A stretch of DNA of 64,000 nt. It comes from Mactromeris polynyma. Lineage: Eukaryota > Mollusca > Bivalvia > Venerida > Mactridae. The stretch spans positions 6,843,401 to 6,907,400 of the forward strand of contig JASFXZ010000013.1 of assembly GCA_032209605.1 (NCBI GenBank), written 5' to 3'. The notes beneath the pieces are model-generated. The model was not told the DNA's origin and made no database searches. It saw only the letters and a program-made list of their open reading frames with translations. How positions within the stretch are numbered: position 1 is the first letter of the stretch; the number at the start of each line of letters is the position of its first letter. Of the stretch, positions 1 through 13,300 are shown in pieces. A program made the position numbers and the translations under genes.

Positions 1-584
1 GTCAATATCAGGTTAATTCGTTCGACTGACTATAATAAAGTGTGATCACTATCCCCACACCCAAATCTTTATGTCCGTCTTTGTGCCTACATTTATCAAT
101 ATGTTCGTATGTTATTGCAAAATATAATGTTTTGCAATCTGTATTTGAAAATTAAAAATATGTTGTTCTGTTATGTACATCTTAATAACAATGTGTACGT
201 TATTGCTATCGTTAAATGTTCTTTTAATGAATGTTACATTAACTACCATTGTTTGACGCCAATTATAATTACAGATCTGGTATCAGGTGTTCATGTCTGT
301 GAATAGGTACCCTCAATGTCATTCAAAAACATTATACAGTTGATCAAACAAAAACGATTGATTACATGATATTTTGCAGTGGAACGGGTATATGGAAAAT
401 AATCGCTACATAATTACATTATGAATCATGTCATTTGTCTTTGAAGCATTGTTACTTCTGATATCAGTTTATGCCATCTGCTGTCCGTCACTTATAGGGT
501 TTCATTTGTAGTTCAACGTGTGCAATTCTTCGTTCTAATAATGAAATTGCTGCTTACTTAGGAGTCTTCAAATTCGGTATATAA
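1..584. repeat. Long direct duplication, copy A1
   Basis: Near-identical to 41688-42407 in the same orientation, with scattered substitutions. The other copy carries an extra stretch of about 120 bp (roughly 42014-42130), itself a partial repeat of its surroundings, and a 12-bp insertion near 41758. The duplicated block may extend left of the window, because the window edge cuts this copy. No convincing coding capacity; the short open frames are AT-rich and lack gene-like composition. Confidence 0.85.
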
Positions 585-712
585 CCATGTACTTATAATT
601 GTACATGATGTTTTATTGTCCAATGTCAAAGACTTGTTTTAGCTTTATACATTCCTTAGATCTATTGTAATCTAACCAAATTACTTGTCCATTATTTGTA
701 AGTGGATATAGG

Positions 713-1014
713 CAAAGACCTAAATACCACAAAATAACTAATGGAAAATACTGGTAACTTAATATGGAAAAACAGTAGTGAATATGATATTTTGTTTACA
801 AACAAGTAACTAGACGTAAACAGGGCAAGCAAATCCATAATTCGGCTGTCTGCAGCATCAGGCTTTCAGCGCTTTGATTAGACAGTGTGTCTGCCGCTAA
901 CATCGTAACGATGCGCCATATCTGGTTTGCGTTCACATGCTCTCTGAGAATTTATTTTCCGAGAGATTTTACGATATCTGGCCGAGTAGCGCGTCTGTGG
1001 TATTTAGGTCTTTG
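713..1014. mobile_element. MITE-like element with 19-bp terminal inverted repeats
   Basis: The 19 bases at 713-731 are the exact reverse complement of 996-1014 (core CAAAGACCTAAATACCACA). GATATA-like sequence lies next to both ends (705-710 and 1014-1019), a possible target duplication. A relative with the shorter end CAAAGACCTAAATAC lies at 40882-41468. No open frame inside, so it would be non-autonomous. Superfamily not recognised. Confidence 0.6.
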
Positions 1015-2965
1015 ATATAAGTTATGCAGGCTATTTGCTTAAATAATTGTGACATCTGTATTTTACAATATTATTGGATTAATATCATAATTTTCACTTT
1101 TAATTTAAATAAAACTTAAACAATATCATATAAAATATATTTATTGTAGTCGAATTATACTGTTTAAATTTCACACCTCTACATAATAAAACGTCAATCT
1201 ATTGTCACCCTATAATGAACCACACCAATATTTTATTTCAAGGCTCTATATAAAAAGTCACTTTTCCCCCAAATGCTTCCCTATAAAGCGCACTTATTGT
1301 TAATTAACATATTGTATAATCGCTGCTAGACCCCTAGTGTGAATCATATTCTACTAATGACCTACAGCAAAAAGTGTGTCTTTAGACAATTCCATATCTC
1401 CATAGTAATTTATTGAAAACAATTGCGATTTTTATACATATTTCATGTTACAAATGTTTGAAATCGATACTGTTATGTAATAGTTAAGAAAAAGAATCAA
1501 TGCAGAATTTTCTTTCAAAACATCTGGCCAAAATTGTGGAAGATATGAATGCAATTAAACAACAAAATATAGTGTTTGCTGCTATTGTCGCGTTACTTCT
1601 TGTTTCGAGGTTGTTGTTTTTTTGACAACAACACCTACATTGAAACAATATGGCATAATAGTAAAAATACAGAAATGAAATGCTTTTGTCAGCATTACTT
1701 AACTGTAAAAGATTTGAAAAACAAATTGAAGACAAACAATATCTCAGTAAGTTTTTTCCGTTACGTTATTTCGTTAGTACCGCGAAAATACAAGCAAACA
1801 GTATATAGGAAGTGATTAAATAAATGCATTTTTTTTCAATATGAAAAATATTTGAGATCAGTTTTTTAGTTCTGTATAAGTAACGGATGTTAACAACATA
1901 ATAATACATGTATATTGAAATAGAAGCGAGATTAAAAATACTAAATAAGTTACTTAAGAAATCCACAAGATATGCATTTATGTGTGTTTAACAAAGTGTT
2001 GGTATACAATACATTATCGGTAGCAATATCCGCTGTTTACATGGCATTGTGATCATTGGAAATACAATAGCTTCCCATCCTTTGATTATGTGATATACAT
2101 TCAGATCATTGCGATGGAAATGTAAATTGCTGAAGTGGCATTTTACAGTTAGTTTTGTGATTTGGTGCCAATGCGATATTGCTTGGTCTTTGAGTGGTGT
2201 TACCTTATTCTGTTACCTTTCTTACGAACGCTTCTCCCAATATTGATGTTACTATGTTGCCAATAATGTTTCAGTTCTTGTATGTTACGAGTGTATGGTT
2301 CTTTGTAATCATGTTTCATAGCATTTGTCCTCAAAGGTCAGTAAGGCAAAAAAATGAAACTCATAAAATCTATCTGTGAAGTACCCATCTCGTTGTGTGA
2401 TAAATCAAGATTTGATGAATTAGAAACCACAGTCGGACCTCATTTATTCTATCCTATCCGAATACTCGGTATCATCCGAAATAAATGTCAGCTCCCGATG
2501 TGTCTTCTTCAGATTGATATCCAGCAGCGCGCTAGGCAGCGTGGCATCTAGTCAGATGAAAACTTCTATAACAGGATGTTTCCATTTAAAGTGATGTTAT
2601 AGTTCAAAGACATACAAATACATGATAGTGAAATTAACGAAAACCCTGTATCAATGTTAATTACTAGTAAATGTTTGTATATGTTTGTCGAGACTATTCT
2701 ATTAGTTTATGTTACCAAGTAAATGAAGACGTGTCTGGTAGTTTAAAAGGCATACTTTTCAAGTAATATATCACCATATCCAAATATTATATGTAAGTTG
2801 TAATTACCTGTTGCGCAATCGATGTGTCTAATCGTAGCATATTGTTCCGTAAAACAACATAAACACACTATACCTAGCTTTATATAATGAAGGATATCGC
2901 AGCTGAAAAAGGAGATTTCTTTAGATGTAATGAAGAAAGCAGTAAGAGCAGTACCAACATTGTAG
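1015..2965. other. AT-rich non-coding stretch
   Basis: No supported gene, tandem array or inverted repeat seen. Short open frames on both strands at 1484-1966 are antisense shadows of each other with no recognisable domain. Confidence 0.5.
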
Positions 2966-3968
2966 CATGATTGATGTTACAGCTGGCAGTAATACTATTG
3001 TTATATAGAGTCAGTGTGGTTTAGATGTTACAGCAGGCAGTAACACTGTTATTATATAGAGTCAGTGTGGTTGAGATGTTACAGCAGGCAGTAACACTGT
3101 TGTTATATAGCGTCAGTGTGGTTTAGATGTTACAGCAGGCAGTAATACTATTGTTATACAGAGTCAGTGTGGTTTAGATGTTACAGCAGGCAGTAACACT
3201 ATTATTATATAGATTCAGTGTGGTTTAGATGTCACAACTGGCAGTAACACTGTTGTTATATAGAGTCAGTGTGGTTTAGATGTTACAGCAGGCAGTAACA
3301 ATATTGTTATATAGCGTCAGTGTGGTTTAGATGTTACAGCAGGCAGTAACACTGTTGTTATATAGAGTCAGTGTGATTTAGATGTTACAGCAGGCAGTAA
3401 CACTGTTGTTATATAGAGTCAGTGTGGTTTAGATGTTACAGCAGGCAGTAACACTGTTGTTACATATAGTCAGTGTGATTTAGATGTTACAGCAGGCAGT
3501 AGCACTGTTGTTATATAGAGTCAGTGTGATTTAGATGTTACAGCAGGCAGTAACACTATTGTTATACAGAGTCAGTGTGGTTTAGATGTTGCAACAGGCA
3601 GTAGCACTGTTGTTATATAGCGTCAGTGTGGTTTAGATGTTACAGCAGGCAGTAACACTGTTGTTATATAGAGTCAGTGTGGTTTAGATGTTGCAGCAGG
3701 CAGTAACACTGTTGTTATATAGAGTCAGTGTGGTTTAGATGTTACAGCAGGCAGTAACACTGTTGTTATATAGAGTCAGTGTGGTTTAGTTGTTACAGCT
3801 GGCAGTAACACTGTTGTTATATAGAGTCAGTGTGATTTAGATTTTACAGCTGGCAGTAACAATATTGTTATATAGAGTATATAGAGTCAGTGTGATTAGA
3901 TGTTACAGCTGGCAGTAATACTATTGTTATATAGAGTCAGTGTGATTTAGTTGTTACAGCTGGCAGTG
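2966..3968. repeat. Minisatellite, 51-bp unit, about 19 copies
   Basis: The unit begins GATGTTACAGCAGGCAGTAA and ends in a TCAGTGTGGTTTA segment. Starts recur every 51 bases (for example 3024 and 3075). Copies differ by a few substitutions, and one copy near 3870-3890 has a short internal duplication of TATAGAG. Lies 30 bp before an unrelated 53-bp array. Confidence 0.95.
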
Positions 3969-3998
3969 CCTGGTAGCATTGTTTTCAAAGCTTTTAAA

Positions 3999-5176
3999 AT
4001 GATTCACGTATAAAACTGGTGTGACATTGCTGTATACAGGTTGCTATATGATAGTTTCACGTATAAAACTGGTGTGACATTGCTGTATACAGGTTGCTAT
4101 ATGATAGTTTCACGTATAAAACTGGTGTGACATTGCTGTATACAGGTTGCTATATGATAGTTTCACGTATAAAACTGGTGTGACATTGCTGTATACAGGT
4201 TGCTATATGATAGTTTCACGTATAAAACTGGTGTGACATTGCTGTATACAGGTTGCTATATGATAGTTTCACGTATAAAACTGGTGTGACATTGCTGTAT
4301 ACAGGTTGCTGGTGTGACATTGCTGTATACAGGTTGCTATATGATAGTTTCACGTATAAAACTGGTGTGACATTGCTGTATACAGGTTGCTATATGATAG
4401 TTTCACGTATAAAACTGGTGTGACATTGCTGTATACAGGTTGCTATATGATAGTTTCACGTATAAAACTGGTGTGACATTGCTGTATACAGGTTGCTGGT
4501 GTGACATTGCTGTATACAGGTTGCTATATGATAGTTTCACGTATAAAACTGGTGTGACATTGCTGTATACAGGTTGCTATATGATAGTTTCACGTATAAA
4601 ACTGGTGTGACATTGCTGTATACAGGTTGCTATATGATAGTTTCACGTATAAAACTGGTGTGACATTGCTGTATACAGGTTGCTATATGATAGTTTCACG
4701 TATAAAACTGGTGTGACATTGCTGTATACAGGTTGCTATATGATAGTTTCACGTATAAAACTGGTGTTTCATTGCTGTATAATGAGTCACGTATAAAACT
4801 GGTGTGACATTGCTGTATACAGGTTGCTATATGATAGTTTCACGTATAAAACTGGTGTGACATTGCTGTATACAGGTTGCTATATGATAGTTTAACGTAT
4901 AAAACTGGTGTGACATTGCTGTATAATGAGTCACGTATACAACTGGTGTGACATTGCTGTATACAGGTTGCTGGTGTGACATTGCTGTATACAGGTTGCT
5001 GGTGTGACATTGCTGTATATAGGTTGCTGGTGTGACATTGCTGTATACAGGTTGCTGGTGTGACATTGCTGTATACAGGTTGCTGGTGTGACATTGCTGT
5101 ATACAGGTTGCTGGTGTGACATTTCTGTATACAGGTTGCTGGTGTGACATTGCTGTATACAGGTTGCTATATGATA
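3999..5176. repeat. Minisatellite, 53-bp unit with a 28-bp short form
   Basis: The 53-bp unit contains AAACTGGTGTGACATTGCTG, then TATACAGGTTGC, then TATATGATAGTTTCACG. Twice in the first part (about 4310 and 4497), and then continuously from about 4940 to 5150, the unit collapses to a 28-bp form lacking the TATATGATAG to AAACTG part. Most of the array is almost identical copy to copy, indicating recent homogenisation. Minus-strand open frames of up to 125 codons here (MSHQQPVY-type repeats) are by-products of the repeat. Confidence 0.95.
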
Positions 5177-6712
5177 GTTTCAAACCACTCAAATTGTATT
5201 TCATTTACATAATGATTTTCTCTTACTTTGATATTGATGTGTTTCTAAACGGAAATTACTGATTTTATTTATCATAACGAAATTAGGATTTTCTTATTTC
5301 TCGTATGGGTTACGCAAATATAATGTGTTATGTGTCATTGCATCAAAACGCGTTTTACAAACATTACTCCATGTCTGAGAGTCTCACATTCAACAGTTTA
5401 TTCCAATGATTCTTCAGTGACAGCCAGAATACTTAAGGTGTTAAATGTCTTATTTATTGCAAATTATATCAAATTCAGCGATACAAATACTTTTGAGTTA
5501 GAATGTCATTCCATACAAAATATTTTGAATAATATTTTTTAAATAAATAACGCCATGTTGATAAAACTTGTCAAGTGTATAGAGCTGTTTTTAGAAAATG
5601 CTCAAGATGAAAAGTTCGGTTTAAAATTTTGAAAACTGTTTTATATGGTTCATTGTGAGCAATTTGTTATACTCCCCATCAAATAGATTGTATTTCATTC
5701 CAAACATTTCATTTCGCTTGTGAATAGTATTGCATTTCAAAATGCTTTACACTTTAAATTACATTTTACCCATGGTATAAATTTAAGGATTTCCATTCAA
5801 ACTGAACGGATGGGACATTTCTGTAATTTGAGTACGTTTGCATTACTGCGACGAAATATTTTACCTGCATTCATTCTTCATATCAACTTTACAGAGTTAT
5901 AAGGAAAATTAAATTAGTTCAAAAGAATGAGGTATAACATATTTGTGGTCCTTTTATTATGTTAAATGTTGGTTGATATTTGAATTCAAAATCTCGATAT
6001 TTTGTCAAAATATGCTTAGTCATAAATATGAGAAAATCTATAACACCACGTGTTGTTAATATTCTTCTATTTACCAAACACCACAAATACAGGAGTCCGA
6101 GGCAGGTATTTTCTATCGTGATCTCCGCGCCGACTTAACGTTAACATAAGAAATATTTGTATCGGACTCGTATTTTGCAGCTCCATGTTACTGAAAAGTT
6201 ATAATGCAATGTTTTAGACTACGTCTGTAAACTGGCATTATCATGCAATTTTCTCAAATGTTTACATAGCATATTTTGTTAAACGTGTGATCTTATAAAC
6301 ATATTTATTCCCACAATTGTACAAGTAATAATTACATTGTACAATGCCTGTCGTTCATGCATTATACTGTTTATATCCCGAACAGGTCTATAAGAGAATC
6401 AAATTAATCATGATTCGAACTACAAGCAGGTACTAAATGGTCAACTTGGGTGTGATATTGTCATAGAAACACATCAAGTGTTTTGCACGATTTACGTTTG
6501 TAAAATGAATGTTTCTGTATTTTTTTCTGCCCGTCATAACACTATGTGAATGCTTGTCCAATTATAAAATCTACCAATTTTACACCCCGAAAATGATAAC
6601 TCGCTTTTTTAAATATTGAAAATTTCGTGTCATTCAAGTATGTGATATCAATATGTGATATATTCCCAATCGACTCAATTTGGTTTCAATGAAAAGTGGC
6701 CATATTTCGTCT
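5177..6712. other. AT-rich stretch, nothing supported
   Basis: No gene, array or inverted repeat supported on either strand. Several short open frames lack any recognisable domain or splice context. Confidence 0.45.
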
Positions 6713-9072
6713 GAATAGGATTTCAAACACAATACCTAATAGCTAAGGCCTTTGAAAAGATTTTATTCGTAGTACAACGGTTTCGAACCGAAACAATGCT
6801 TTTCTTCAGGTTAACTATTTCAATCATTATATAAGAAAGAAAAATTAAATCAAACAAAGAATGATCCAAATATTCATGTCTCAAATAAGATCGCAATTGA
6901 ATATTTACATTTGTACGACGTAACATTACGTATTGATACATGTATGAAAAACGTCTGTAACATGAAACCAACATGTCTGCTCATTTGATACACGGGTGAT
7001 TGGAGTATGTATTTACTCGTAAATATATCTATATGCAAAACTAAGTGGTTGTGTTCAATGTTCGTTCAAATTTAAATTCAAGTATAAATTCAACCTCGAA
7101 TCTACCAGAAATGATTGTTTCATTGTATATTTACTAAAATATGTAAATACAAAACTACACAAGAAATGAATGCAACTATCACATACTTTTATTCAGCACA
7201 GGAAGTATAGCAATATTACTCAGTTTAGCACCAATATTGACAAAGGATATAAACGAAAGTATAATGAGTTACATACAGGGGCACAAAAGCAGATCAAACG
7301 GACCACGGGTACTCACTGTGGACACACAAAAACAAGACCAAACGGACACGCATGAGAGATTCAATAGCTAGCTAGACCAGAAGGACTAAAATGTTTACAC
7401 AAAGAGGGGCATAAAAGCAAGACCCAATGCACTAGGGGGTACGCAAAAGGGGGAAACAAAACAAGACTAAACAGACCAGAAGGTACACAAATCGGGGACA
7501 CAAACTAAGACTAATTACAGCCTTGACAAAAACACGTGTTTGCCTCAGGTAGGACTCGAACCACCACCTCCTGTTCTGGATGTCGATAACTCTACCACTT
7601 CAGTTATTGTCACTGACAATTATGTTGGAGATGATCAACACATTTATAATATTTCAGTGAATACACATAAACATGCTTGTAATTATATAGGCGGTTAACA
7701 ATGGATTATTTGAAAATGTGTATGTGGTTAATCTTTAAAACCAAGGCCTAGATAACTGTTTATCGAACAAAAGGTTGAGAGACGAATAATTCAGAACAGG
7801 GAAATGACGTATGTATCACGTGATCACGTCTCCATAACGATATACGAAACGCACATAGAGGAGAAGGGTCGCCATATTAAGTTTTGATTGGGAAAGAAAA
7901 CAGGAATATTTTACTCGATTTCTGGGTAATTATTAAATTATTCAGTTTAGTTGTATTCATAACGCGACAATTGTTATTGTAACAAATATTTGTGATGCAT
8001 TTATGTTGTATAAATTTGTATTTTATATAGATCTACAATTGACTTGACTTGAAGGCATTTTAAAACATATACAATGGAAACTTCCTCTTTCACTCTCACT
8101 TTCAAATAAGCTATTGTGATATATTTATACAGCTTGAAATGGATAATCAGACTATTTTAGACTGAAATCGGGGCTTATTGGATAACCTTTTAGCGAGAAA
8201 AAGTTGGCACTTCAAATAAATTGCTTATCGGCAGTGAAATGAGGATATCTTTTATTATTAAAATGCATGAAAATATCGGTGGGCCAAGACCATAATTATG
8301 GCATATGACGTGATATTTCTTGTAAAATGTAAATTGTTGTGACGATATTATTTTTGAACTTATCAAAATTAACAGATATAAATACTTTTAATCATTACAA
8401 TTCTCTCTAGTCAAGAAATGTCTAGTAAAGGAATTATCCAGATGTCAAATTTGGAACCTACTATATTCATATATATATGTACGATCCCTTGTCAAAATAA
8501 TGGCTCAAAACCATGTTATAAAATTGCACAGCGTACAACAAGATTGAATACAATAATGTTTACATTCATATCAATGTTGTTTAATGCGAACAGAAATAAT
8601 TTCACATTCAAATAAAAACAAAACAATTTAGTGTTACAAATTTATTACAAAAGAAGGTCGATGGCTGCATTAGAGTTAGCGTTGGAATATAAAGTCTTTG
8701 GGTGTGTGGAGGGCTTAATAACATCAAGTCCAAACAGTTTTATGAATTCTGAGAGTGTCGAATTAAGGTTGCATTACTGAACGCTTTGTATATTAATTAT
8801 CTGAGTTACAATTTACTTCCTTTGTAAATCGTTTAACTTTTCGAAACTGATATACAAGGACGAAAAATGTGTATGGGGCGAATGGTCTGAGGGCGAAACG
8901 TCCAAGTTTGATTGGTTCACACTCCGGTGACGTAAAGTAGCACGTGGTCTTATTCTAGAATGGCGAGGAAAGGAAGATGACCGTCTGCATTTTCAGGCTG
9001 TGATTTCTAAAATTGGATTGTTCTCTGTTTCAAGGTACTGTTCTGTTAAATCAGTTGTGATTCCGTTTTTAA
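6713..9072. repeat. 2.3-kb direct duplication, copy B1
   Basis: Matches 48856-51178 in the same orientation along nearly its whole length. Differences: about 115 extra bases here at 6743-6857, about 75 extra bases in the other copy near 48985-49060, and small indels. It carries a tRNA-like SINE head on the minus strand and a small open frame (8418-8615) present in both copies but without recognisable domain. The copies are too similar to be ancient. Confidence 0.85.
7535..7615 (-). mobile_element. tRNA-derived SINE head (in duplication B1)
   Basis: Read on the minus strand there is an A-box-like GAAGTGGTAGAGTTA followed by a B-box-like GGTTCGAGTCC about 35 bases later, the spacing of an internal RNA polymerase III promoter. 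The stems needed for a tRNA do not pair well, so this is a tRNA-derived repeat, not a tRNA gene. Also present at 49640-49717. Confidence 0.5.
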
Positions 9073-11068
9073 TATACCTGTATGTAGAATAAGTATGGAT
9101 GTTATGCAATTAACTCGGACCGTGACTAGAAATTTACAGGCCTTGTTCTGGCCATTTTGGGGAAAAGACTCCCAAGTCCAACAGTCAGTGTACCCGATTT
9201 CGCACAGGACACGGTATCACACACCTGCTGATTACTGACGTTTTCTCAATGATTACAAATACAAACAATGATGTTTTGTAACTTTCTGTGAAGCTGACTG
9301 CGCGGGGATGCTTTTCAATTTCATGCGAGCAACACATTACGCGAAGCAGACGACCACAATTTGTGGCACAAAAACAAACAGACATTGGTCAGTAGGTAAG
9401 CAGGGATACGCCCATTCATTTGTGTGGTAACTGATAGAATCCCATGAAAATATGACAGAACACTTAACAGAAGAAAAATTATATTTCTTCATTTTACAAA
9501 AGGCAGTGGCTACGGGTATGTACCCCTAGAACTGGAGTCTATGAGTACGGGAGTCCCGTACACGTAGATGTTCTGTTTAGGACAGGCTACGGGATTTGGA
9601 GCAGCGTTTTTTTTTGCCCCATTCACAATCATCCAAAACCATGGTGTGCGAAACAGGGTACCCAATACGAAGAAAATGTTCTCCATACGGTGTCTGTATT
9701 CAAGCGCACCCTCCTCCATGACGTCAGAAAATATGACTGGTATAAAACATTTGTTTAAAGATACGGAGTTTGTTCTTTAATTTGATATAAATGCTGTCAT
9801 TGAATTTTTATGTTTGAATTGTTAATATACTTGAATATTGCAAATGTGTGCGAAATCGGGTGCACTGACTCTTATGTTTTTTTCACAAAAATGAGGCTTA
9901 AAATTCACAATTCATCAGGTTCCATTTACCCGGGACTACGGGTTTTGACACGGATGCTTTCAAAAAGACGCTGAAATGACCCGTAGTAATTACGGTCTGT
10001 GCGTCAGCGTGACCCGGAATGTATGCATTATAGGCCACTTTCAGTTCCAAGATGGCGGCAGATTCATCATGTGCAGTTTCGTTTTCGTGAAGTTCACTCG
10101 ACAGTTGCTCTCCAGCTTTTGATTACCAATGTTAAGTGTATAAATAGGCTAACTTAACAAAATCATGTATGTCTACTACTAATCAATTTTGAAACAAAAC
10201 CTTGCAATGTTTGTCACTGCCATATCAGTCACTTTTGTGTTCGTCCCCAGAAGGTTCGTACCGTTAGGTTCTATGAAAGTTAAACTGGGATGTTGTAAAA
10301 TGAACATCGTCAAAGGAGATCACTGCGTAGAATAATAAGTTTAATCAATTAAGTTCACCAGCGTGACTTGTTTCGCCTGACGAAAAGACGACGGCCGATT
10401 TTCTCATTTCGGCAATTAAAAATATTGAATTTTATTGGAGGGGAATTTTCATTTTTAGGGGGAAAACTAGGCTTATATTCCGAGGGGAGGGGGCCGCTTC
10501 TATAAAAAAACCTGGATAATAAAATCAAATAATTCTAATGAAAAAATACTTATGCAACATTAAATATAATCCAGTTTGGTGCGATAGCAATAAAAAATAT
10601 ATATAACACCCACCTGGGCATTGGAAATCAATTTGAAATCCGATAGATAGTTGAGTACAGATGTCCATGTATTTGCGGACTTTGTGCAATCCCAGTAAGC
10701 CTACTGATAAGCCAGTAATTAACTGGAATTTTGTAGTTTTCAGGCACTCAGTGTAGAAAATTGGCTATTATTTCATTATTTTTTGTTGTATCTCCATGGG
10801 GGTTGTATCTTTAAAAAGGCAATAAACGTGTGAAAACAGTGCTTTTATTATATTTTCTTGTGTAAACGTTGCCCCAGGCTATCCCAAGTTAATTGCTATC
10901 AAATGACGTAATTTCGCATAATCAGCTAAATGTCAGTTTCATGCGTGGTCAGCGTGACGGGTACTTTGATTCAATTTGCGCATCATCAAACACTCATTAA
11001 TATTCATAAAATTGGTATCAACTGAAAGCTGATTGGCTGAATTTTCTGTAAATGTTCGTACGATTTTT
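9073..11068. other. Non-coding, relatively CG-richer stretch
   Basis: No supported gene. A small palindrome centred near 9550 (GTACGGGAGTCCCGTAC) and an ATG in good context at 10050 (AAGATGGCGGC) followed by only 12 codons were seen. This stretch precedes gene A, and its CG-bearing parts (9500-11350) could hold an upstream untranslated exon or promoter, but no specific signal was found. Confidence 0.35.
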
Positions 11069-11179
11069 CTATGCCGCGTAGCCACGCCTCAAAGTCAGAT
11101 GGGCGTATGCAAAAAAATTGTCAACAAAACTCGGCTGCACGGCCAGTTTCATAAAATAGACGATCTCAATTTTATTTTG

Positions 11180-11299
11180 ATACCAAAATATCAATGTTAC
11201 AACCATTCTAACTGATGCGGAATTGAATGAGAAAAACGCTTCCCACGCGTTTTTCGTCAACTCGGAGATATTGTTGATGTATCGATACAGCGCCGCCAT
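11180..11299 (-). CDS. Possible first coding exon, unknown gene
   Basis: On the minus strand an ATG in strong context (AAAAATGGCGGCG) at 11299 opens a frame of 76 codons beginning MAALYRYINNISELTKNAWE. The first 30 or so residues look like real protein (balanced composition, amphipathic), while the later part looks like intron read-through. A donor cannot be chosen securely; GTTAGA near 11210 is one option. The surrounding CG-bearing DNA would suit a promoter. No family recognised, and no downstream exon was identified on this strand. Confidence 0.25.
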
Positions 11300-11597
11300 T
11301 TTTAAACGACTCGTATGTCGATAAATTGACGTAATCAGTAAATCACAACACAGTTAAATCGATTTACCCTCGTCGATGTTTTATTGCGGATTATTAAAAT
11401 CATTGGTGTAGATTTGTTGATGAGTTATTGATTCCCATCGACTTTGTAATAAAAACTGTAAATTATATGTATTTCACGCGTCTATTATTCGTCCCCGACC
11501 ACTTTAGACCCCGGAGTACGATATGCTTTTTTTGCGTTTTTTATTTATACTTTTTATTTTCGTTTTGATTTCTAATATTAATCAACATTGAAGTAAG

Positions 11598-11840
11598 ATG
11601 TCATTTCATGGACCTTACTGTGAGGCTTTTGGTGTCACAGTCAGTGGTTTGAAGACTAAAAACATACCACAGTTGGATCAAGTATATGTCACTAATGGAG
11701 TTGTACTTGAAATCAAATAATTCTGTGATAATGAAAAACTGAATAGAAATGAATTCATAAATTTACTCAGTCATTTCATACCAAATTTGAACAGTGTGAC
11801 CTGCCCAAGTGCAGTGTATATATTGTGTATTACTATATAT
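11598..11840 (+). pseudogene. Stop-interrupted coding remnant
   Basis: From the ATG at 11598 the frame reads 40 plausible codons (MSFHGPYCEAFGVT...), reaches TAA at 11718-11720, then continues in the same frame with protein-like sequence (FCDNEKLNRNEFINLLSHF...) to about 11840. Cysteines, charged residues and codon bias look more like coding than the flanks. The in-frame stop means a decayed exon or transposon fragment, or a chance run. Family not recognised. Confidence 0.35.
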
Positions 11841-12239
11841 TGTGTATAATTATCATGTCTGATTATGATCATTGTAATGTGTTAGATGTGTTTGCAGTCA
11901 GGAAATTTATATTTTGTATTACTTATGTACATTTGCTGTTGTTCATAAATTTTAGTCCATGATAGAAATTTGTTTGACTTCAATTATAACTATATAGATC
12001 CAAATATTCTTTGAAAAAACTGTTTTAGTGCATTACAATTGTGTTACATTGTTGATTGTGATGATATTAATCCATTGATTTCTTCAAAAAGTTGTCTCGA
12101 GGTGTGATTGTATTTTCCAATTATAAAAAATTATGTTCAAAGTGCCCTGTTATTTGTTATTTTCTTGAAAATGTTATGTGCTACACCAAATATAACAGCA
12201 TAAATGGAATCTACATGAAAAATACTCATAGATTCAAAA

Positions 12240-12415
12240 AAATTATAAAGATATCTTGAATTTTAAAAAAGTTATGAAGAAGTGAAGATATTTTTAGTTT
12301 TCTTCGGTTCCGCGACCGGGAACATTTTTTAACGCGATTATATAGCGAAAAAATTCTAGAAAATGACCCAATTTGAGCAACTTCAAACATTCATAACTTC
12401 TTTATTTTTTGAGAT
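12240..12415. repeat. Imperfect inverted repeat
   Basis: The left arm around AAGATATCTTGAATT...GTTATGAAG (12247-12280) is imperfectly complementary to TTCATAACTTC...GAGATATCT (12388-12419), with a CG-bearing centre GGTTCCGCGACCGGGAAC at 12306-12323. Probably a degraded MITE. Confidence 0.35.
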
Positions 12416-12934
12416 ATCTACACAATTCAAACAGTTATGTGCATGTCAGAATGTAGGTTTTCTGATTATATCATTACTTATTAGATTCATTAATTTTGAA
12501 AAATGAGCTGGGGTTGCTAGTTGGATAGACCTTCAAAACTTATTTCACATTTTCCAGTTAATAAGTTACAGGCAAAGTGAAAGTAAAATAACAACATAAT
12601 GAATGTGCATGCACACGTCTAATATTATAGAACATATGGAAGCTCTTTGAATTATTCTAGCCATTATTGTCCCTTGTGTCAGAAATGTTGAACATTTAAC
12701 ATTTTGTGTCTATATAAGAAATGTAGATTAAAATGTTTGTATATAAAACTTAGATAAGAAAGCCTGTTCTTTTAACTATGAAAATTCCCAAAATTGGAGT
12801 TGAAGCGATTAAATTTATTCCCAAATTGGCGAATTTTACGACGCAAATTTTCCCAATTTATCCAGGGTCTTTTTCCCAAAATGGACAGAAAAAGGCCGGA
12901 GTGCCAAGGTGTCACTACCCCCATCTCCCCACCC

Positions 12935-13195
12935 AGTCGGCTGTTCTATTCCTAATATAAAATTATTGCCACTGGTTAGATCTTAAGGTTACTGTTCTTT
13001 TAGCACTTAAAATGCAATGCGTTAATTATTATTTAATGGTTGATTTCTTCTTGTATACTACCAGTATAGCGGGAGCAAGTGCCATAAATTTTGACCCCAT
13101 GTTGTGCGCTTTGGAATAGATACCGTCTAGAAGAAGCGTATTCTTTCACTCTACATCACACAGGCACTTTTAATTTCCTCATCATGTATATATAC
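12935..13195 (+). repeat. Dispersed repeat family R1, copy 1
   Basis: Shares extended similarity with 38545-38800 (same strand) and 51885-52215 (opposite strand): blocks such as CTTGTATACTACCAG, CCGTCTAGAAG and CACTCTACATCA occur in the same order and spacing in all three. It ends about 100 bp before the first coding exon of gene A. No coding capacity seen. Confidence 0.65.
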
Positions 13196-13300
13196 ATATA
13201 TACAGTATGTTCATTGTTGAAAGCATCTGTAAAACACAGCTTATTGAGCATCATACCTAACAGAGAATGATTTCATTCAAATATATTTTCAGATTCAAAT

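Noticed and set aside
3999..5176. CRISPR array
   Set aside because: Units are contiguous with no unique spacers, and the genome is clearly eukaryotic.
4827..5204. Minus-strand frames of 125, 84 and 63 codons with MSHQQPVY repeats
   Set aside because: They exist only because the 28- and 53-bp repeat units lack stops in these frames; three overlapping frames are open at once.
7535..7615. tRNA gene on the minus strand
   Set aside because: Only promoter boxes are tRNA-like; part of a duplicated repeat.
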